In this document: one piece after another, positions 46,524 to 55,620 of the stretch
How positions within the stretch are numbered: the stretch's first letter is position 1
Layout: each line of letters starts with the position of its first letter
Assembly (NCBI RefSeq): GCF_030547545.1
Contig: NZ_JAUOQE010000002.1
Span: forward strand, 1-64,000
Source: Amphritea sp. 1_MG-2023
GTDB lineage: Bacteria > Pseudomonadota > Gammaproteobacteria > Pseudomonadales > Balneatricaceae
Direction: 5' to 3'
DNA: 64,000 nucleotides
Notes under the pieces: model-generated
Told to the model about the DNA's origin: nothing
Databases searched by the model: none
What the model saw: the letters and a program-made list of their open reading frames with translations, nothing else
Translations under genes and position numbers: made by a program

Positions 46524-48662
46524 ATGGATTTTACAAAAGTATCCGGTAGATCAGGTTTTAATGTTTTCTGGTTGATATCAGTCTCAATGGTGTTTTTGTT
46601 GGCGGGGCTATTCGCTTATTTTTTTATGGCCAGTCAGCAATACAACCATCTTCATCTTGATAAGCTACAGGCTTCCATTCAGTTGCATATTAATCGTCGC
46701 CTGCAAAATGAGGTGAATGATGCAATACACTTCATCGACGCTCGCTACCATAGCGCTGAACGCATGATTATGGCTGAATCGCAAAACGAAGTGTCACAGG
46801 CAATCACGCTGATGAACCGTTTTTATGCGCAAAACCGGCACACCATGTCTGATGTAGAGCTCAAACGACAGTTAATTGAGTTACTAAGAGGTATGCGCTT
46901 TTTTGACCACCGAGGTTATATCTTCGTCGGTGATCAGCACGGCAAAGGCCTGCTCGTACCAGAACAACCCGACCTTGAAGGCACTTCCATGATCGATATT
47001 AAGGATGATCAGGGATATTATTTCGTGCGCCAGTTTCGTCAGATAAGTCAGTCTGAGACGGGGCGAGGGTATGTGCGTTATCGCTGGTATCCACCGGGTG
47101 AACGTCAGCAGATGGAAAATAAAATTGCCTATATTGCTCAATTTAAACCGTACAACTGGTTTGTCGGAGGGGGAGATTATATCTCTCATATTAAGCAGGA
47201 TCTGCAACAAGAGGTGATTGAGCATCTACAGGGTATTCAATTTGGTAAAAATGGCTATTTATCCGTTATTGACCTTGATGGCAAGGTGATTGCCGGTCAG
47301 GGTGTGCAGCAGTTTGTTGGCAAACCTCTGGCTGAGCTGCAACAACCGACCGATAGGAGACGTATCGCTCAGCTGTTGGAACGGGTGGAACAGGGAGGGT
47401 TCATGCTCAGCGCGTGGTATCAGGAAGATGGTCAGCCAGCGCCAGAGCAACTGCTTTATGCCAGTTTATTCCCCGCCTGGAATTGGGCCGTGTTGGCGGG
47501 TAGTTATGATGATCCTTCGCTGGAGCTATTACTGCAGCAGCGAGCACAGATTGATCAAAATGATCGCGACAGCAATATCACATTGGCGCTGCTGATCATG
47601 GTGTTGGTATCGATTGCGGCGGTGTTGATGCGCTATTACGTCAGAGGCTTTAAAGAGGTATATAGCCATATTCAGAACGACTTAGAGCAGCAGAGTATTG
47701 CGCTGAATGAAAATGCACGGGCCTTGGAAATCAGTAAGCGGGTGGTCGATGCCGCCCATGAAGGAATTATGATTACCGATGCCGATAATCATATTATCCG
47801 TATCAACGAATCCTTCACGCGGATTACCGGTTATGTCTTCGATGATGTCAAAGATATGAATCCTAAAATCCTTTGTTCATCTTCGCATCCCCCTGCGTTT
47901 TATCAGGCAATGTGGCAGGCTTTGAATACGCAAGGCGAGTGGCATGGTGAAATATGGAACCGCCGGAAAAACGGCACGCTCTATCCACAAGCGCTGTCGA
48001 TCACTATTTTTCGAAACGCTCAAGGAAAGGTTGAAAACTATATTGGCACCTTCACCGATATCAGTCAGCGTAAAGCCTTTGAGGAACAACTTGAGCATAT
48101 GGCGCAGACGGATTCATTAACCGATCTACCCAATCGTCGTTCGCTAAGTCATCGTTTGCGTCACGAGCTCGATGTGCTCAAGCGACACCCCGACCGTCAG
48201 TTAGGCTTAATCTTTATGGATCTCGATCTGTTTAAGAATATTAACGATACCTTCGGTCATGGTGTTGGCGATCAGGTGCTCATTACCATTGCTCGTCGCT
48301 TGAATGATACGGTGCGCGTAATTGATATGGTGAGTCGAGTGGGAGGGGATGAATTTATTATTCTGCTCGGCAGTCAACCCGGTGACATGCAGCAGACCGC
48401 GATTTGCTTGGCGCAACGAATCATACAGGCGGTATCAAAGCCGTTAACGATAGCGGACACAGAATTACAACTGACCACCAGCTTAGGCATTGCCTTAGCG
48501 CCCGAGCACAGTGAAGATGCCGCGCAATTGATGGAATATGCCGATCTCGCACTGTATCGAGCCAAAGAAGATAGTAGTAATAACTACCGACTCTTTTCAA
48601 TGCGAATGCTTGAGGAAAAATTAGCCACTAACGTCACGATTGAGAAGGCGATCAGTGAATGA
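46524..48662 (+). CDS. Membrane diguanylate cyclase (Cache-PAS-GGDEF)
   Basis: A 712-residue protein: membrane helix (about 14-35), a double Cache-type periplasmic sensor (about 45-345; GYIFVGDQHGKGLLVPEQPDLEG; FKPYNWFVGGGDYI; GKNGYLSVIDLDGKVIAG), second helix (about 350-370), PAS (about 405-515; GIMITDADNHIIRINESFTRITGY) and GGDEF (about 535-705) with SRVGGDEFIILL and an I-site RVID upstream. It should synthesise c-di-GMP in response to a small extracellular ligand, as Cache domains bind acids or amino acids. No EAL domain follows. Second cyclase of this window. Confidence 0.92.
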   Translation: MDFTKVSGRSGFNVFWLISVSMVFLLAGLFAYFFMASQQYNHLHLDKLQASIQLHINRRLQNEVNDAIHFIDARYHSAERMIMAESQNEVSQAITLMNRFYAQNRHTMSDVELKRQLIELLRGMRFFDHRGYIFVGDQHGKGLLVPEQPDLEGTSMIDIKDDQGYYFVRQFRQISQSETGRGYVRYRWYPPGERQQMENKIAYIAQFKPYNWFVGGGDYISHIKQDLQQEVIEHLQGIQFGKNGYLSVIDLDGKVIAGQGVQQFVGKPLAELQQPTDRRRIAQLLERVEQGGFMLSAWYQEDGQPAPEQLLYASLFPAWNWAVLAGSYDDPSLELLLQQRAQIDQNDRDSNITLALLIMVLVSIAAVLMRYYVRGFKEVYSHIQNDLEQQSIALNENARALEISKRVVDAAHEGIMITDADNHIIRINESFTRITGYVFDDVKDMNPKILCSSSHPPAFYQAMWQALNTQGEWHGEIWNRRKNGTLYPQALSITIFRNAQGKVENYIGTFTDISQRKAFEEQLEHMAQTDSLTDLPNRRSLSHRLRHELDVLKRHPDRQLGLIFMDLDLFKNINDTFGHGVGDQVLITIARRLNDTVRVIDMVSRVGGDEFIILLGSQPGDMQQTAICLAQRIIQAVSKPLTIADTELQLTTSLGIALAPEHSEDAAQLMEYADLALYRAKEDSSNNYRLFSMRMLEEKLATNVTIEKAISE

Positions 48663-48802
48663 ATTGGGGAAGATGCTGCTGTTTTGATAGCAATGATGCT
48701 GTCATTGACGTGACGAATTTCAGTCACCTTTGGTATTCTCAGCGCTGCTGACGGGCCACCGTCTCTGATACAATAGCTTGTTTTCTCCAATAGGTCGCAA
48801 TA

Positions 48803-49216
48803 GTGCTGGTTATCTCTAATAATGTTTCGATTCCCGATGATGAAATTGTCTTGAGTGCTATTCGTGCGCAAGGGAGTGGCGGTCAGAATGTCAACAAAGT
48901 CTCATCAGCGATTCATTTGCGCTTTGATATTGCCGCGTCATCGCTGCCTGAGTTCTATAAAGAGCGCTTACTTCAGCTTAAAGATTCTCGCATTACCAAA
49001 GAGGGTGTGGTGGTGATCAAAGCGCAACAGTTTCGCACGCAAGAGAAAAATCGTGAAGATGCGTTGCAACGCTTACAGGCACTCATTAAAACCGTCACGG
49101 TGGTGCAAAAGGCTCGACAGGCGACTAAACCGAGCCGTTCCGCAAAACGGAAAAGGGTTGATAGCAAGACCAAGCGGGGTCAGGTGAAAGCGCTGCGTGG
49201 TCGAGTCTCGGATTAA
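48803..49216 (+). CDS. arfB: Alternative ribosome-rescue factor ArfB (YaeJ)
   Basis: A 137-residue protein with the release-factor GGQ motif (AIRAQGSGGQNVNKVSSAIHLRFD, GGQ at about 27-29) and a basic C-terminal tail (ARQATKPSRSAKRKRVDSKTKRGQVKALRGR) that enters the empty mRNA channel. It hydrolyses peptidyl-tRNA on stalled ribosomes. Start is GTG 48803 with AGG upstream. The length and the lack of other RF domains separate it from prfA/prfB. Confidence 0.94.
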   Translation: MLVISNNVSIPDDEIVLSAIRAQGSGGQNVNKVSSAIHLRFDIAASSLPEFYKERLLQLKDSRITKEGVVVIKAQQFRTQEKNREDALQRLQALIKTVTVVQKARQATKPSRSAKRKRVDSKTKRGQVKALRGRVSD

Positions 49217-49273
49217 TCTGTAACGCATGAATGCACTCAAGGTGACATTCTGGAGTGTCGCTTGCTAAGCCGG

Positions 49274-49972
49274 TCAATCATCTGTTTTATCGGCAAAGAG
49301 ATAGCCGACCCCGTAAACCGTGTTGATCAGGGCATTCTCTTTGCTGTAATCATTCAGCTTTTTTCGGAGTCGTCCTATCAGCATATCAATGGTACGGTCT
49401 GAGGGGTGCCAATCTCGGTGATAAAGCTCGTTCAATAGTGCTTCCCGTGGCATTAGCTGATTACGGTTGTTTAGCAAGGTTGTTAACAGGGTAAACTCAT
49501 TTTTGGGTAGTTTAGTTAGGTGGCCTTCAGGTGACTTAAGCACGTGACGTACAAGGTCGAGTTGCCAACCGGCAAAATAGCTTATCTTAGGCGTTTGCTG
49601 TGTTTCGGCGTCGAGGCTAAGGCGTGACCAGCGACCGAGATTACGCACCCGTGCGGATAACTCACGATAATTAATCGGTTGAGCGAGATATTCATCGGCT
49701 CCCATCTCTAGGGCAACGATGAGATCTTCGGGGGTTTTCTGTTGACCGATGAGAATAATGCCGCAGCGATGTTTGCTGCGCAGTTCTCGGGTGAGGTGAA
49801 AGTCTGGTTGTCGTGCAGTCGAACAATCGATAATAAAGACATCGGTACTATCAGTATTATTCGGCGGTAAGTCTGGCAGCGTATTAATATTAAAACCGAA
49901 TCCATTTTGTTGCTGGAATTCAGCAAGGTTATTCGTAGCGTATTTATCGATAACGGTGATATTCATGCACAT
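49274..49972 (-). CDS. OmpR-family response regulator with degenerate receiver
   Basis: A 232-residue regulator with a receiver-like domain (1-115) and a winged-helix OmpR/PhoB output domain (about 130-230; LPKNEFTLLTTLLNNRNQLMPREALLNELY; RTIDMLIGRLRKKL; TVYGVGYLFA). Asp49 of FIIDCSTA is in the acceptor position, but only one N-terminal acid is present (VIDKY instead of a DD pair) and the conserved Lys of the KP motif is Gln (EYLAQPINY). Phosphorylation control may therefore be altered or lost. No kinase gene is adjacent. It precedes the AraC/porin/quinohemoprotein group, suggesting a role in alcohol-oxidation control. Confidence 0.85.
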   Translation of the reverse strand: MCMNITVIDKYATNNLAEFQQQNGFGFNINTLPDLPPNNTDSTDVFIIDCSTARQPDFHLTRELRSKHRCGIILIGQQKTPEDLIVALEMGADEYLAQPINYRELSARVRNLGRWSRLSLDAETQQTPKISYFAGWQLDLVRHVLKSPEGHLTKLPKNEFTLLTTLLNNRNQLMPREALLNELYHRDWHPSDRTIDMLIGRLRKKLNDYSKENALINTVYGVGYLFADKTDD

Positions 49973-50053
49973 ATTATTATTCTTTTATTATTAAATAGAT
50001 TTATCGGGCTATTTATATCAATCGAATAATAGAGCTTTATGGGCAATGAGGTC

Positions 50054-50085
50054 TGGTAAAAAATTGCTTAACCTTGGTAAAAAAT
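50054..50085. repeat. 21-bp-spaced direct repeat TGGTAAAAAAT
   Basis: TGGTAAAAAAT occurs at 50054-50064 and again at 50075-50085, exactly 21 bp (two helical turns) apart, 80-120 bp upstream of the OmpR-type regulator start on the minus strand. This spacing fits a tandem site for an AraC- or OmpR-type dimer. Confidence 0.5.
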
Positions 50086-50126
50086 CAAGTCACTAGTCTG
50101 TTGCTGTTTAACCCTCGATGGGGCGG

Positions 50127-51026
50127 CTAGCGAGCACGTATTTGGCTGGCGCTCATATTAAATTCTCGCTGTAACTGTTTATTCATATGGCTTTGGTCGC
50201 TAAAACCAGTGGTTTGGGCAATTTGGCTGGGAGTCCGTTGACTGTTAAGCAATCGCTGTCGAGCAGCATAAGTGCGGCGTAGCATGACAAACTGATGAGG
50301 AGTGTAACCACTACTGTGCTTGAACGCCCGGCAGAAATGATAGCTGCTCATATTCAGTTGGTTGGCCATCTGGTCTAGGGTGATTTTTTGATCGAGGTGT
50401 TGATCAATATAACTGATGAGTTGCTGTAAGCCTTTTGCAGTAATCTTACCCGCTTCTTCGTGTCGATGGATGCTTTTATTGGAATAGCTCTTCAATAAAT
50501 GGATGATGGCTGCGTTAGCCAAGCTCTCCATATAGAGATTACCGCTGGCAAAGTTATCTTGCATATCTCTGAACATCAGTTCCGATAGGCTTTGGAGTAC
50601 CGGGCTATCGACATCGAATAGGGCTTGGAGTTCGAGGTTGCTAGGGTCGAGATTAAAGCTTTCCTGCATCACTTTGGCGACCGCTGTATAGGGAAACAGG
50701 ATATGCAAAGTGCTAGAGTCGGGCTCAGGGATGAGCCACTGGTTATCTTGAAACGCCGGAATAAAGGCAAAAGATTGGCGTTTCCACACCCCGTTATAGT
50801 GTTGCCCCGCACAGTGATAACTGACCGCTGCCGCCGGTGGTTTATAGTTGTAGATCATTACATGGTGATCCATACCGGGCAGGTTCAGATCAACATAGGG
50901 CAGTCGGGCATAGTTTTCTAGCCGGATATTGGTGAAGCTATGGCCGTTGCTAGTCTCACTGGCTTCAAAGGGAATAGTACTGAGTCGCTGCTCGGGCGTA
51001 ATCAGGCGTGCTTTGCTATCAGGCAT
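50127..51026 (-). CDS. AraC-family transcriptional regulator
   Basis: A 299-residue protein with an N-terminal cupin-like sensing region (about 20-180) and two helix-turn-helix motifs in 198-298 (ITLDQMANQLNMSSYHFCRAFKHSSGYTPHQFVMLRRTYAARQRLL; PSQIAQTTGFSDQSHMNKQLQREFNMSASQ). It lies on the same strand as the OmpR-type regulator and is divergent from the channel/quinohemoprotein genes at 51249-54247, so regulation of those is likely. The effector is unknown; alcohols are plausible by context only. Confidence 0.9.
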   Translation of the reverse strand: MPDSKARLITPEQRLSTIPFEASETSNGHSFTNIRLENYARLPYVDLNLPGMDHHVMIYNYKPPAAAVSYHCAGQHYNGVWKRQSFAFIPAFQDNQWLIPEPDSSTLHILFPYTAVAKVMQESFNLDPSNLELQALFDVDSPVLQSLSELMFRDMQDNFASGNLYMESLANAAIIHLLKSYSNKSIHRHEEAGKITAKGLQQLISYIDQHLDQKITLDQMANQLNMSSYHFCRAFKHSSGYTPHQFVMLRRTYAARQRLLNSQRTPSQIAQTTGFSDQSHMNKQLQREFNMSASQIRAR

Positions 51027-51148
51027 AGTACAACCGTTTCTCTTTTTATTATTAAATAGTAATGCTTGATAAACTCATCATAAAAACTATCGGGGCATAA
51101 AACAAGATTTGAGTTTGGTTAGTATATTAATTAATTGTCCTGCTGGTT

Positions 51149-51164
51149 TGTTACGTTCTGTTAC
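51149..51164. promoter_or_regulatory. 10-bp-spaced TGTTAC repeats in the divergent promoter region
   Basis: TGTTAC at 51149-51154 and 51159-51164 lie one helical turn apart, about 90 bp before the channel gene and 125 bp before the divergent AraC gene. OmpR-type regulators bind 10-11-bp direct repeats, so it may be a site for the regulator at 49274, or for the AraC protein. Confidence 0.35.
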
Positions 51165-51248
51165 ATATTGGCATAAATGTTATCAAGTTTTCACAATATT
51201 TCATTGGTATCGTCGCCCTGTTGTCACAATGTACCAGAGGAAATTAAC

Positions 51249-52130
51249 GTGAAAAACAATAACTATAAAGCCTTGTCAGTGTCCGCTTTGCTGTGCGGAA
51301 GTCTGCTGTCGAGTCAAGCTTTTGCCGTGGCTGAAACGGTTCACCCTCGGGATTATATCCCCGCTCCTAAGGGCGTTAATTTGTCGGTCACTTATCTGCA
51401 AAGTGTGTCCGGTGATGATTTCAATGTCGGTGGTGACACCGTGTCCAATGATGCAGATCTGCGGGTCAACGCTGTTATTCAACGTTTTATACATTACACC
51501 GAATTGTTCGGCATGCCTGCTGATCCACAAATTATTATCCCCGTGGTTGATCAGGATGTGGGTATTCAGGGAGAACAGAGTTCTGGAATTGGCGATATTT
51601 TTGTTGGTTCAACCTTCTGGCCAATTGCTGATAACGAGAATAAAGAGTGGTTTGGCATCACCCCTTTTGTGTATCTCCCTACCGGTGAGTACGAGAGCGA
51701 TAAGGCGGTCAATGTGGGCGCCAACCGTTGGTCTTTTGTTTTGCAAGCGGGCTATACCAAAGGGTTGACCGATGACGGTCTATATATGGATTTGATCGGT
51801 GAGGTTGAGATCTACGGGGACAATAATGACTTAGCCGCAGGTGATACGCTCAGTCGTGACAATATGTATCGCATGAGTGCGATGTTGTCTCAAGATGTGA
51901 CTCAAGGTGGTTATGTTTGGGGGCGGTACAGTAAGCAAATAGGGGGTGAGATCGAGGTTGATGGTGTCGCTCAAGTGGCTTCCGACGTCGATACCGGCAC
52001 CTTAACGTTGGGTTATACCCAATGGATTGGTAAGCGCTTTCAGCTACAGGGTGAATATAGTAAAGACCTGCATGTTGATAATGGAATTGAAACCGATGGC
52101 GTGACCTTGCGGGTTGCGATCCCGTTTTAA
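51249..52130 (+). CDS. Outer-membrane channel-like protein (MetA-pathway phenol-degradation family)
   Basis: A 293-residue secreted beta-barrel protein: signal peptide (KNNNYKALSVSALLCGSLLSSQAFA), then alternating amphipathic strands (GVNLSVTYLQSVSG; GDIFVGSTFWPI; FGITPFVYLPTGEYES; LQAGYTKGLT) and a C-terminal phenylalanine (VTLRVAIPF), typical of outer-membrane proteins of the phenol MetA-degradation/SphA-like family. GTG 51249 follows GAGGAAA and gives a proper signal peptide; the upstream extension to 51177 does not. It is 17 bases before the quinohemoprotein gene and probably admits its substrate. Confidence 0.82.
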   Translation: MKNNNYKALSVSALLCGSLLSSQAFAVAETVHPRDYIPAPKGVNLSVTYLQSVSGDDFNVGGDTVSNDADLRVNAVIQRFIHYTELFGMPADPQIIIPVVDQDVGIQGEQSSGIGDIFVGSTFWPIADNENKEWFGITPFVYLPTGEYESDKAVNVGANRWSFVLQAGYTKGLTDDGLYMDLIGEVEIYGDNNDLAAGDTLSRDNMYRMSAMLSQDVTQGGYVWGRYSKQIGGEIEVDGVAQVASDVDTGTLTLGYTQWIGKRFQLQGEYSKDLHVDNGIETDGVTLRVAIPF

Positions 52131-52147
52131 GTTCTAAGGTGAAAATA

Positions 52148-54247
52148 ATGCAATTTAATAAACAATTTATGTCGGTTTTGTTAGGTGCAGCCTTGACGCT
52201 ACCGAACCTCGCTCAAGCGGCGGCAGCGGTGGATACTGAGCGCCTGATCAATGCTGATCAAGAGCCGGGCAATTGGTTAGCCCATGGGCGTGATTATACT
52301 GAACAGCGGTTTAGCCCGCTCAAGCAGATTAATAAACAGACGGTCGCGGATTTAGGGCTAAGTTGGTCTTATGGGTTTGATTCTACTCGCGGGCTGGAGG
52401 CGACCCCGTTGGTGATCGATGGCACGATGTATGTGACCGGCAGTTGGAATGTGGTATATGCGTTTGATGCGGTGACGGGTGAGCTTAAATGGCGCTTCGA
52501 TCCGAAGATTGATCGTGGTGCGGTTGGGCCAAAGCTATGTTGTGATGCGGTGAATAGAGGCGTGGCAGCTTGGCAAGGCAAGTTGTATACAGGCACCTTG
52601 GATGGACGCCTGATTGCGCTGGATGCTGAAACCGGACAGCCGCTTTGGTCGACTCAGACCACCGATAATGATCAATATTACTCCATCACTGGCGCGCCGC
52701 GTATCGTCAAAGGGAAGGTGATGATCGGTAATGGCGGCGCTGAATTTGGTGTGCGCGGTTATTTCTCAGCCTATGATGCCGATAGCGGCAAGATGCTATG
52801 GCGCTTTTATACCGTGCCGGATGATCCGGCTAAAGAAACGAATCCCGTTCTGATCGAGGCCTCAAAAACCTGGGCCGGTGAGTGGTGGAAACTCGGCGGT
52901 GGTGGCACCGCCTGGGATTCCATGGCCTATGATCCAGAGCTGGATCTTCTGTATGTGGGTATCGGTAATGGCTCGCCTTGGAACCGAGAAATCCGCAGTA
53001 ACGGTGAAGGCGATAACCTGTTTTTATCGTCCATTGTCGCGGTACGCCCCGATACCGGTGAATATGTTTGGCATTATCAAACCACGCCCGGTGAAGAGTG
53101 GGATTACACCGCGACTCAGCATATGATTTTGGCCGACCTAGAGGTGGATGGGAATCCCCGTAAAGTGTTGATGCAGGCGCCTAAGAATGGTTTTTTCTAT
53201 GTGCTTGATCGGGTGACCGGCGAGTTTATTTCCGGAGAAAACTATGTGGCGGTTAACTGGGCCGATGGCATCGACCCCACCACAGGGCGACCCAATATTA
53301 AACCGGAAGCGCATTACAGCAGCGCTGGAAAGCCCTTTCTGGCCCAGCCTTCGCCTTTTGGTGGGCATAACTGGCAACCCATGAGCTTTAACCCGAACAC
53401 CGGCTTGGTGTATTTCCCAACACGGGAGATGGCATTCCCTTATATAGCCGATGAGCAGTATCAAGTTAAATCGATGACCGTCAACCTGGGGGTGAGTTTA
53501 CTGGGAGCATCGCTGCCGGAAGATCCTGCAGTACGTAAGGCGGTTAAAGCGGCCACTAAAGGTCGATTAGTCGCTTGGGACCCCGTCGCTCAGAAAGAGG
53601 CGTGGGGTGTCGATATGCCGGTGCCGTGGAATGGTGGTACGTTGAGTACCGCTGGTGGCTTAGTGTTCCAAGGTAATGGTCAGGGTCGTCTGGTGGCCTA
53701 TGATGCGGCCAGTGGTGAGCCGTTATGGTCTTACCATGGGCAAACTGGCATGGTGGCGCCGCCGATCAGTTACAGCGTTAATGGTGAGCAGTATATCGCT
53801 ATTATGGCGGGATGGGGTGGTGCTGTTCCTCTTGTTGTTGGGCCGTTAGTCAGTGAAGCGCTGACCACTAATACCAACCGTTTGCTGGTGTTTAAGCTTG
53901 GCGGTAAGGCAACGTTGCCTGAACTAAAGGTTACAGCTAAAGCGTTGAATCCACCGTCAGCTACCGCAACGGCTGAGACGGTTGCTGAAGGCAAAGCGGT
54001 TTATCACATTTACTGTAGCTCCTGTCATGGTGATAGTGCAGTGAGTGGCGGGGTGCTGCCGGATCTACGTTATGCCAGCCAACATAGTTTTGATTACTGG
54101 GAAGATATCGTGGTGAACGGCTTGAAAAAAGGCAACGGCATGGCCGCCTTTGGTAGTGTGCTGAGTGTCGAGCAAGCCGACGCGATTAAAGCCTATGTCA
54201 TCAAACGAGCCAATGATGAGTTAGCAGCCCAAAAGGCTAAGCAATAA
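52148..54247 (+). CDS. Quinohemoprotein alcohol dehydrogenase (PQQ plus cytochrome c), calcium type
   Basis: A 699-residue periplasmic enzyme: signal peptide, PQQ propeller (about 25-575) with vicinal disulfide KLCCDAVNRG and docking repeats (AVTGELKWRF, AETGQPLWST, AASGEPLWSY), then a C-terminal cytochrome c domain with one CxxCH heme site (YCSSCHGDSAVSGG, about 620) and axial Met in GNGMAAF. The catalytic segment GEEWDYTATQ has Thr where lanthanide enzymes have Asp, so calcium use is predicted. It oxidises alcohols and passes electrons to its own heme. Start ATG 52148 after AAGGTG; an in-frame GTG lies 9 bases upstream. Operon with the channel gene. Confidence 0.93.
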   Translation: MQFNKQFMSVLLGAALTLPNLAQAAAAVDTERLINADQEPGNWLAHGRDYTEQRFSPLKQINKQTVADLGLSWSYGFDSTRGLEATPLVIDGTMYVTGSWNVVYAFDAVTGELKWRFDPKIDRGAVGPKLCCDAVNRGVAAWQGKLYTGTLDGRLIALDAETGQPLWSTQTTDNDQYYSITGAPRIVKGKVMIGNGGAEFGVRGYFSAYDADSGKMLWRFYTVPDDPAKETNPVLIEASKTWAGEWWKLGGGGTAWDSMAYDPELDLLYVGIGNGSPWNREIRSNGEGDNLFLSSIVAVRPDTGEYVWHYQTTPGEEWDYTATQHMILADLEVDGNPRKVLMQAPKNGFFYVLDRVTGEFISGENYVAVNWADGIDPTTGRPNIKPEAHYSSAGKPFLAQPSPFGGHNWQPMSFNPNTGLVYFPTREMAFPYIADEQYQVKSMTVNLGVSLLGASLPEDPAVRKAVKAATKGRLVAWDPVAQKEAWGVDMPVPWNGGTLSTAGGLVFQGNGQGRLVAYDAASGEPLWSYHGQTGMVAPPISYSVNGEQYIAIMAGWGGAVPLVVGPLVSEALTTNTNRLLVFKLGGKATLPELKVTAKALNPPSATATAETVAEGKAVYHIYCSSCHGDSAVSGGVLPDLRYASQHSFDYWEDIVVNGLKKGNGMAAFGSVLSVEQADAIKAYVIKRANDELAAQKAKQ

Positions 54248-54313
54248 GCATCAGCACGGTTGATTGAGTCCTCCGTGGGCGGTTACCAATTCTGGCGTAA
54301 CGGCTCAAGGCTT

Positions 54314-54343
54314 GAGGTGGCTCAGCGGAGCCACCTCTTTTTT
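54314..54343 (+). terminator. Rho-independent terminator of the quinohemoprotein operon
   Basis: GAGGTGGCTC (54314-54323), loop AGCG, GAGCCACCTC (54328-54337) and six T: a perfect 10-bp stem 67 bases after the stop codon. Confidence 0.92.
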
Positions 54344-54515
54344 CGGCACCCGTGAAGCCTGCTACGATGGCGCAAGAGGCCAATTGATGGCCAGATTACG
54401 ACTAAAAAGCCCCGTCGATTAGTTCCAAAGTACCATATGGAATTAATCATTCGGTTTCTATGATGAAAGACAGTCACAAGACTGGAAGAAACTAATAACA
54501 AAAGAGGTAATACCT

Positions 54516-54587
54516 ATGTGGACTAAGCCAGCTTATACAGATCTGCGTATCGGTTTTGAAGTCACCATGTACTTCGCAAACCGCTAA
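54516..54587 (+). CDS. pqqA: PQQ precursor peptide PqqA
   Basis: A 23-residue peptide: [16 protein letters not shown] followed by TMYFANR. Glu15 and Tyr19 (spacing ExxxY) are the residues that PqqE cross-links to make PQQ. Ribosome site AAGAGG at nine bases. It is too short for ordinary gene finding but is placed exactly where expected, directly before pqqB. A hairpin between the two genes probably makes pqqA transcripts more abundant. Confidence 0.95.
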
Positions 54588-54597
54588 GCACCATACC

Positions 54598-54626
54598 AAG
54601 TCCCGCCTTCGGGTGGGGCTTTTTTA
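54598..54626 (+). terminator. Attenuating terminator between pqqA and pqqB
   Basis: AAGTCCCGCC (54598-54607), UUCG-type loop TTCG, GGTGGGGCTT (54612-54621) and T-run: a stable stem with two G-U pairs. Located just after pqqA, it would allow partial read-through into pqqBCDE. Confidence 0.8.
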
Positions 54627-54674
54627 TTGGTTTCGATACGAACACTCCGACAATACGACAAGATAATAATAACA

Positions 54675-55610
54675 ATGAAAATACAGGTTTTAGGTTCAGC
54701 CGCCGGTGGCGGTTTTCCTCAGTGGAACTGCAACTGCCGTAATTGTGCCGGTTATCGTGCTGGCACACTCAATGCCAAAGCGCGTACCCAGTCTTCCATC
54801 GCCGTAAGCGCGAATGGCGAAGATTGGATACTGTTTAATACCTCTCCGGATATCCGCCAGCAACTGGCTGATTTTGCGCCGATGCAACCTAATCGTCAGA
54901 TTCGGGATACCGGTATCGCCGCGATTGTCTATATGGACAGTCAGATCGACCATACCACCGGTTTATTGATGTTGCGCGAAGGTTGCCCCCATGAGGTTTG
55001 GTGTACCGATATGGTGTATCAAGACCTCACCACCGGCTTCCCCGTGTTTAAGATGTTAGAGCATTGGAATGGCGGCATTACCCGCAACCGGATTTCGGTT
55101 GCAGCGGGTGAGAATAGCTTTGTGATTCCCCAAGTACCCGAATTTAAACTAACCGCCGTGACCCTGCTCAGTAGTGCGCCGCCTTATTCGCCACACCGTA
55201 ATGATCCGCATCCGGGGGACAATATCGGTATCTTGATCGAAGATACCCGCAGCGGCAAAACACTGTTTTATGCACCCGGCCTAGGGCAAATTGAACCGCA
55301 CCTGAAACCGATCATGCAAGACGCCGACTGCTTATTGGTGGATGGCACGATATGGCGCGACGATGAGATGATCACCTCGGGTGTGGGCGATAAGTTAGGC
55401 GTCACCATGGGGCACTTAGCACAGATGCCCAATGAAGCCACCGGTGAGGCGGGCATGCTGGCATTTCTTGATACCCTAGAGAAACCGCGCAAAGTGTTAA
55501 TACATATTAATAATACCAATCCGATTTTAGATGAAGACTCTCCGGAACGGGCCGAAGTGCTGGCCCGTGGGATCGAAGTCTCCTATGACGGCATGAGTAT
55601 CGAACTCTAA
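54675..55610 (+). CDS. pqqB: PQQ biosynthesis protein PqqB
   Basis: A 311-residue metallo-beta-lactamase-fold protein with the family start [21 protein letters not shown], the cysteine cluster CNCRNC and the histidine/aspartate loop [14 protein letters not shown]. PqqB is the hydroxylase that acts on the cross-linked Glu-Tyr precursor. The start is fixed by the conserved N-terminus (ATG 54675); the in-frame upstream extension is not conserved. The next gene pqqC begins 10 bases after its stop. Confidence 0.96.
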   Translation: MKIQVLGSAAGGGFPQWNCNCRNCAGYRAGTLNAKARTQSSIAVSANGEDWILFNTSPDIRQQLADFAPMQPNRQIRDTGIAAIVYMDSQIDHTTGLLMLREGCPHEVWCTDMVYQDLTTGFPVFKMLEHWNGGITRNRISVAAGENSFVIPQVPEFKLTAVTLLSSAPPYSPHRNDPHPGDNIGILIEDTRSGKTLFYAPGLGQIEPHLKPIMQDADCLLVDGTIWRDDEMITSGVGDKLGVTMGHLAQMPNEATGEAGMLAFLDTLEKPRKVLIHINNTNPILDEDSPERAEVLARGIEVSYDGMSIEL

Positions 55611-55620
55611 GAGGTCAGCT

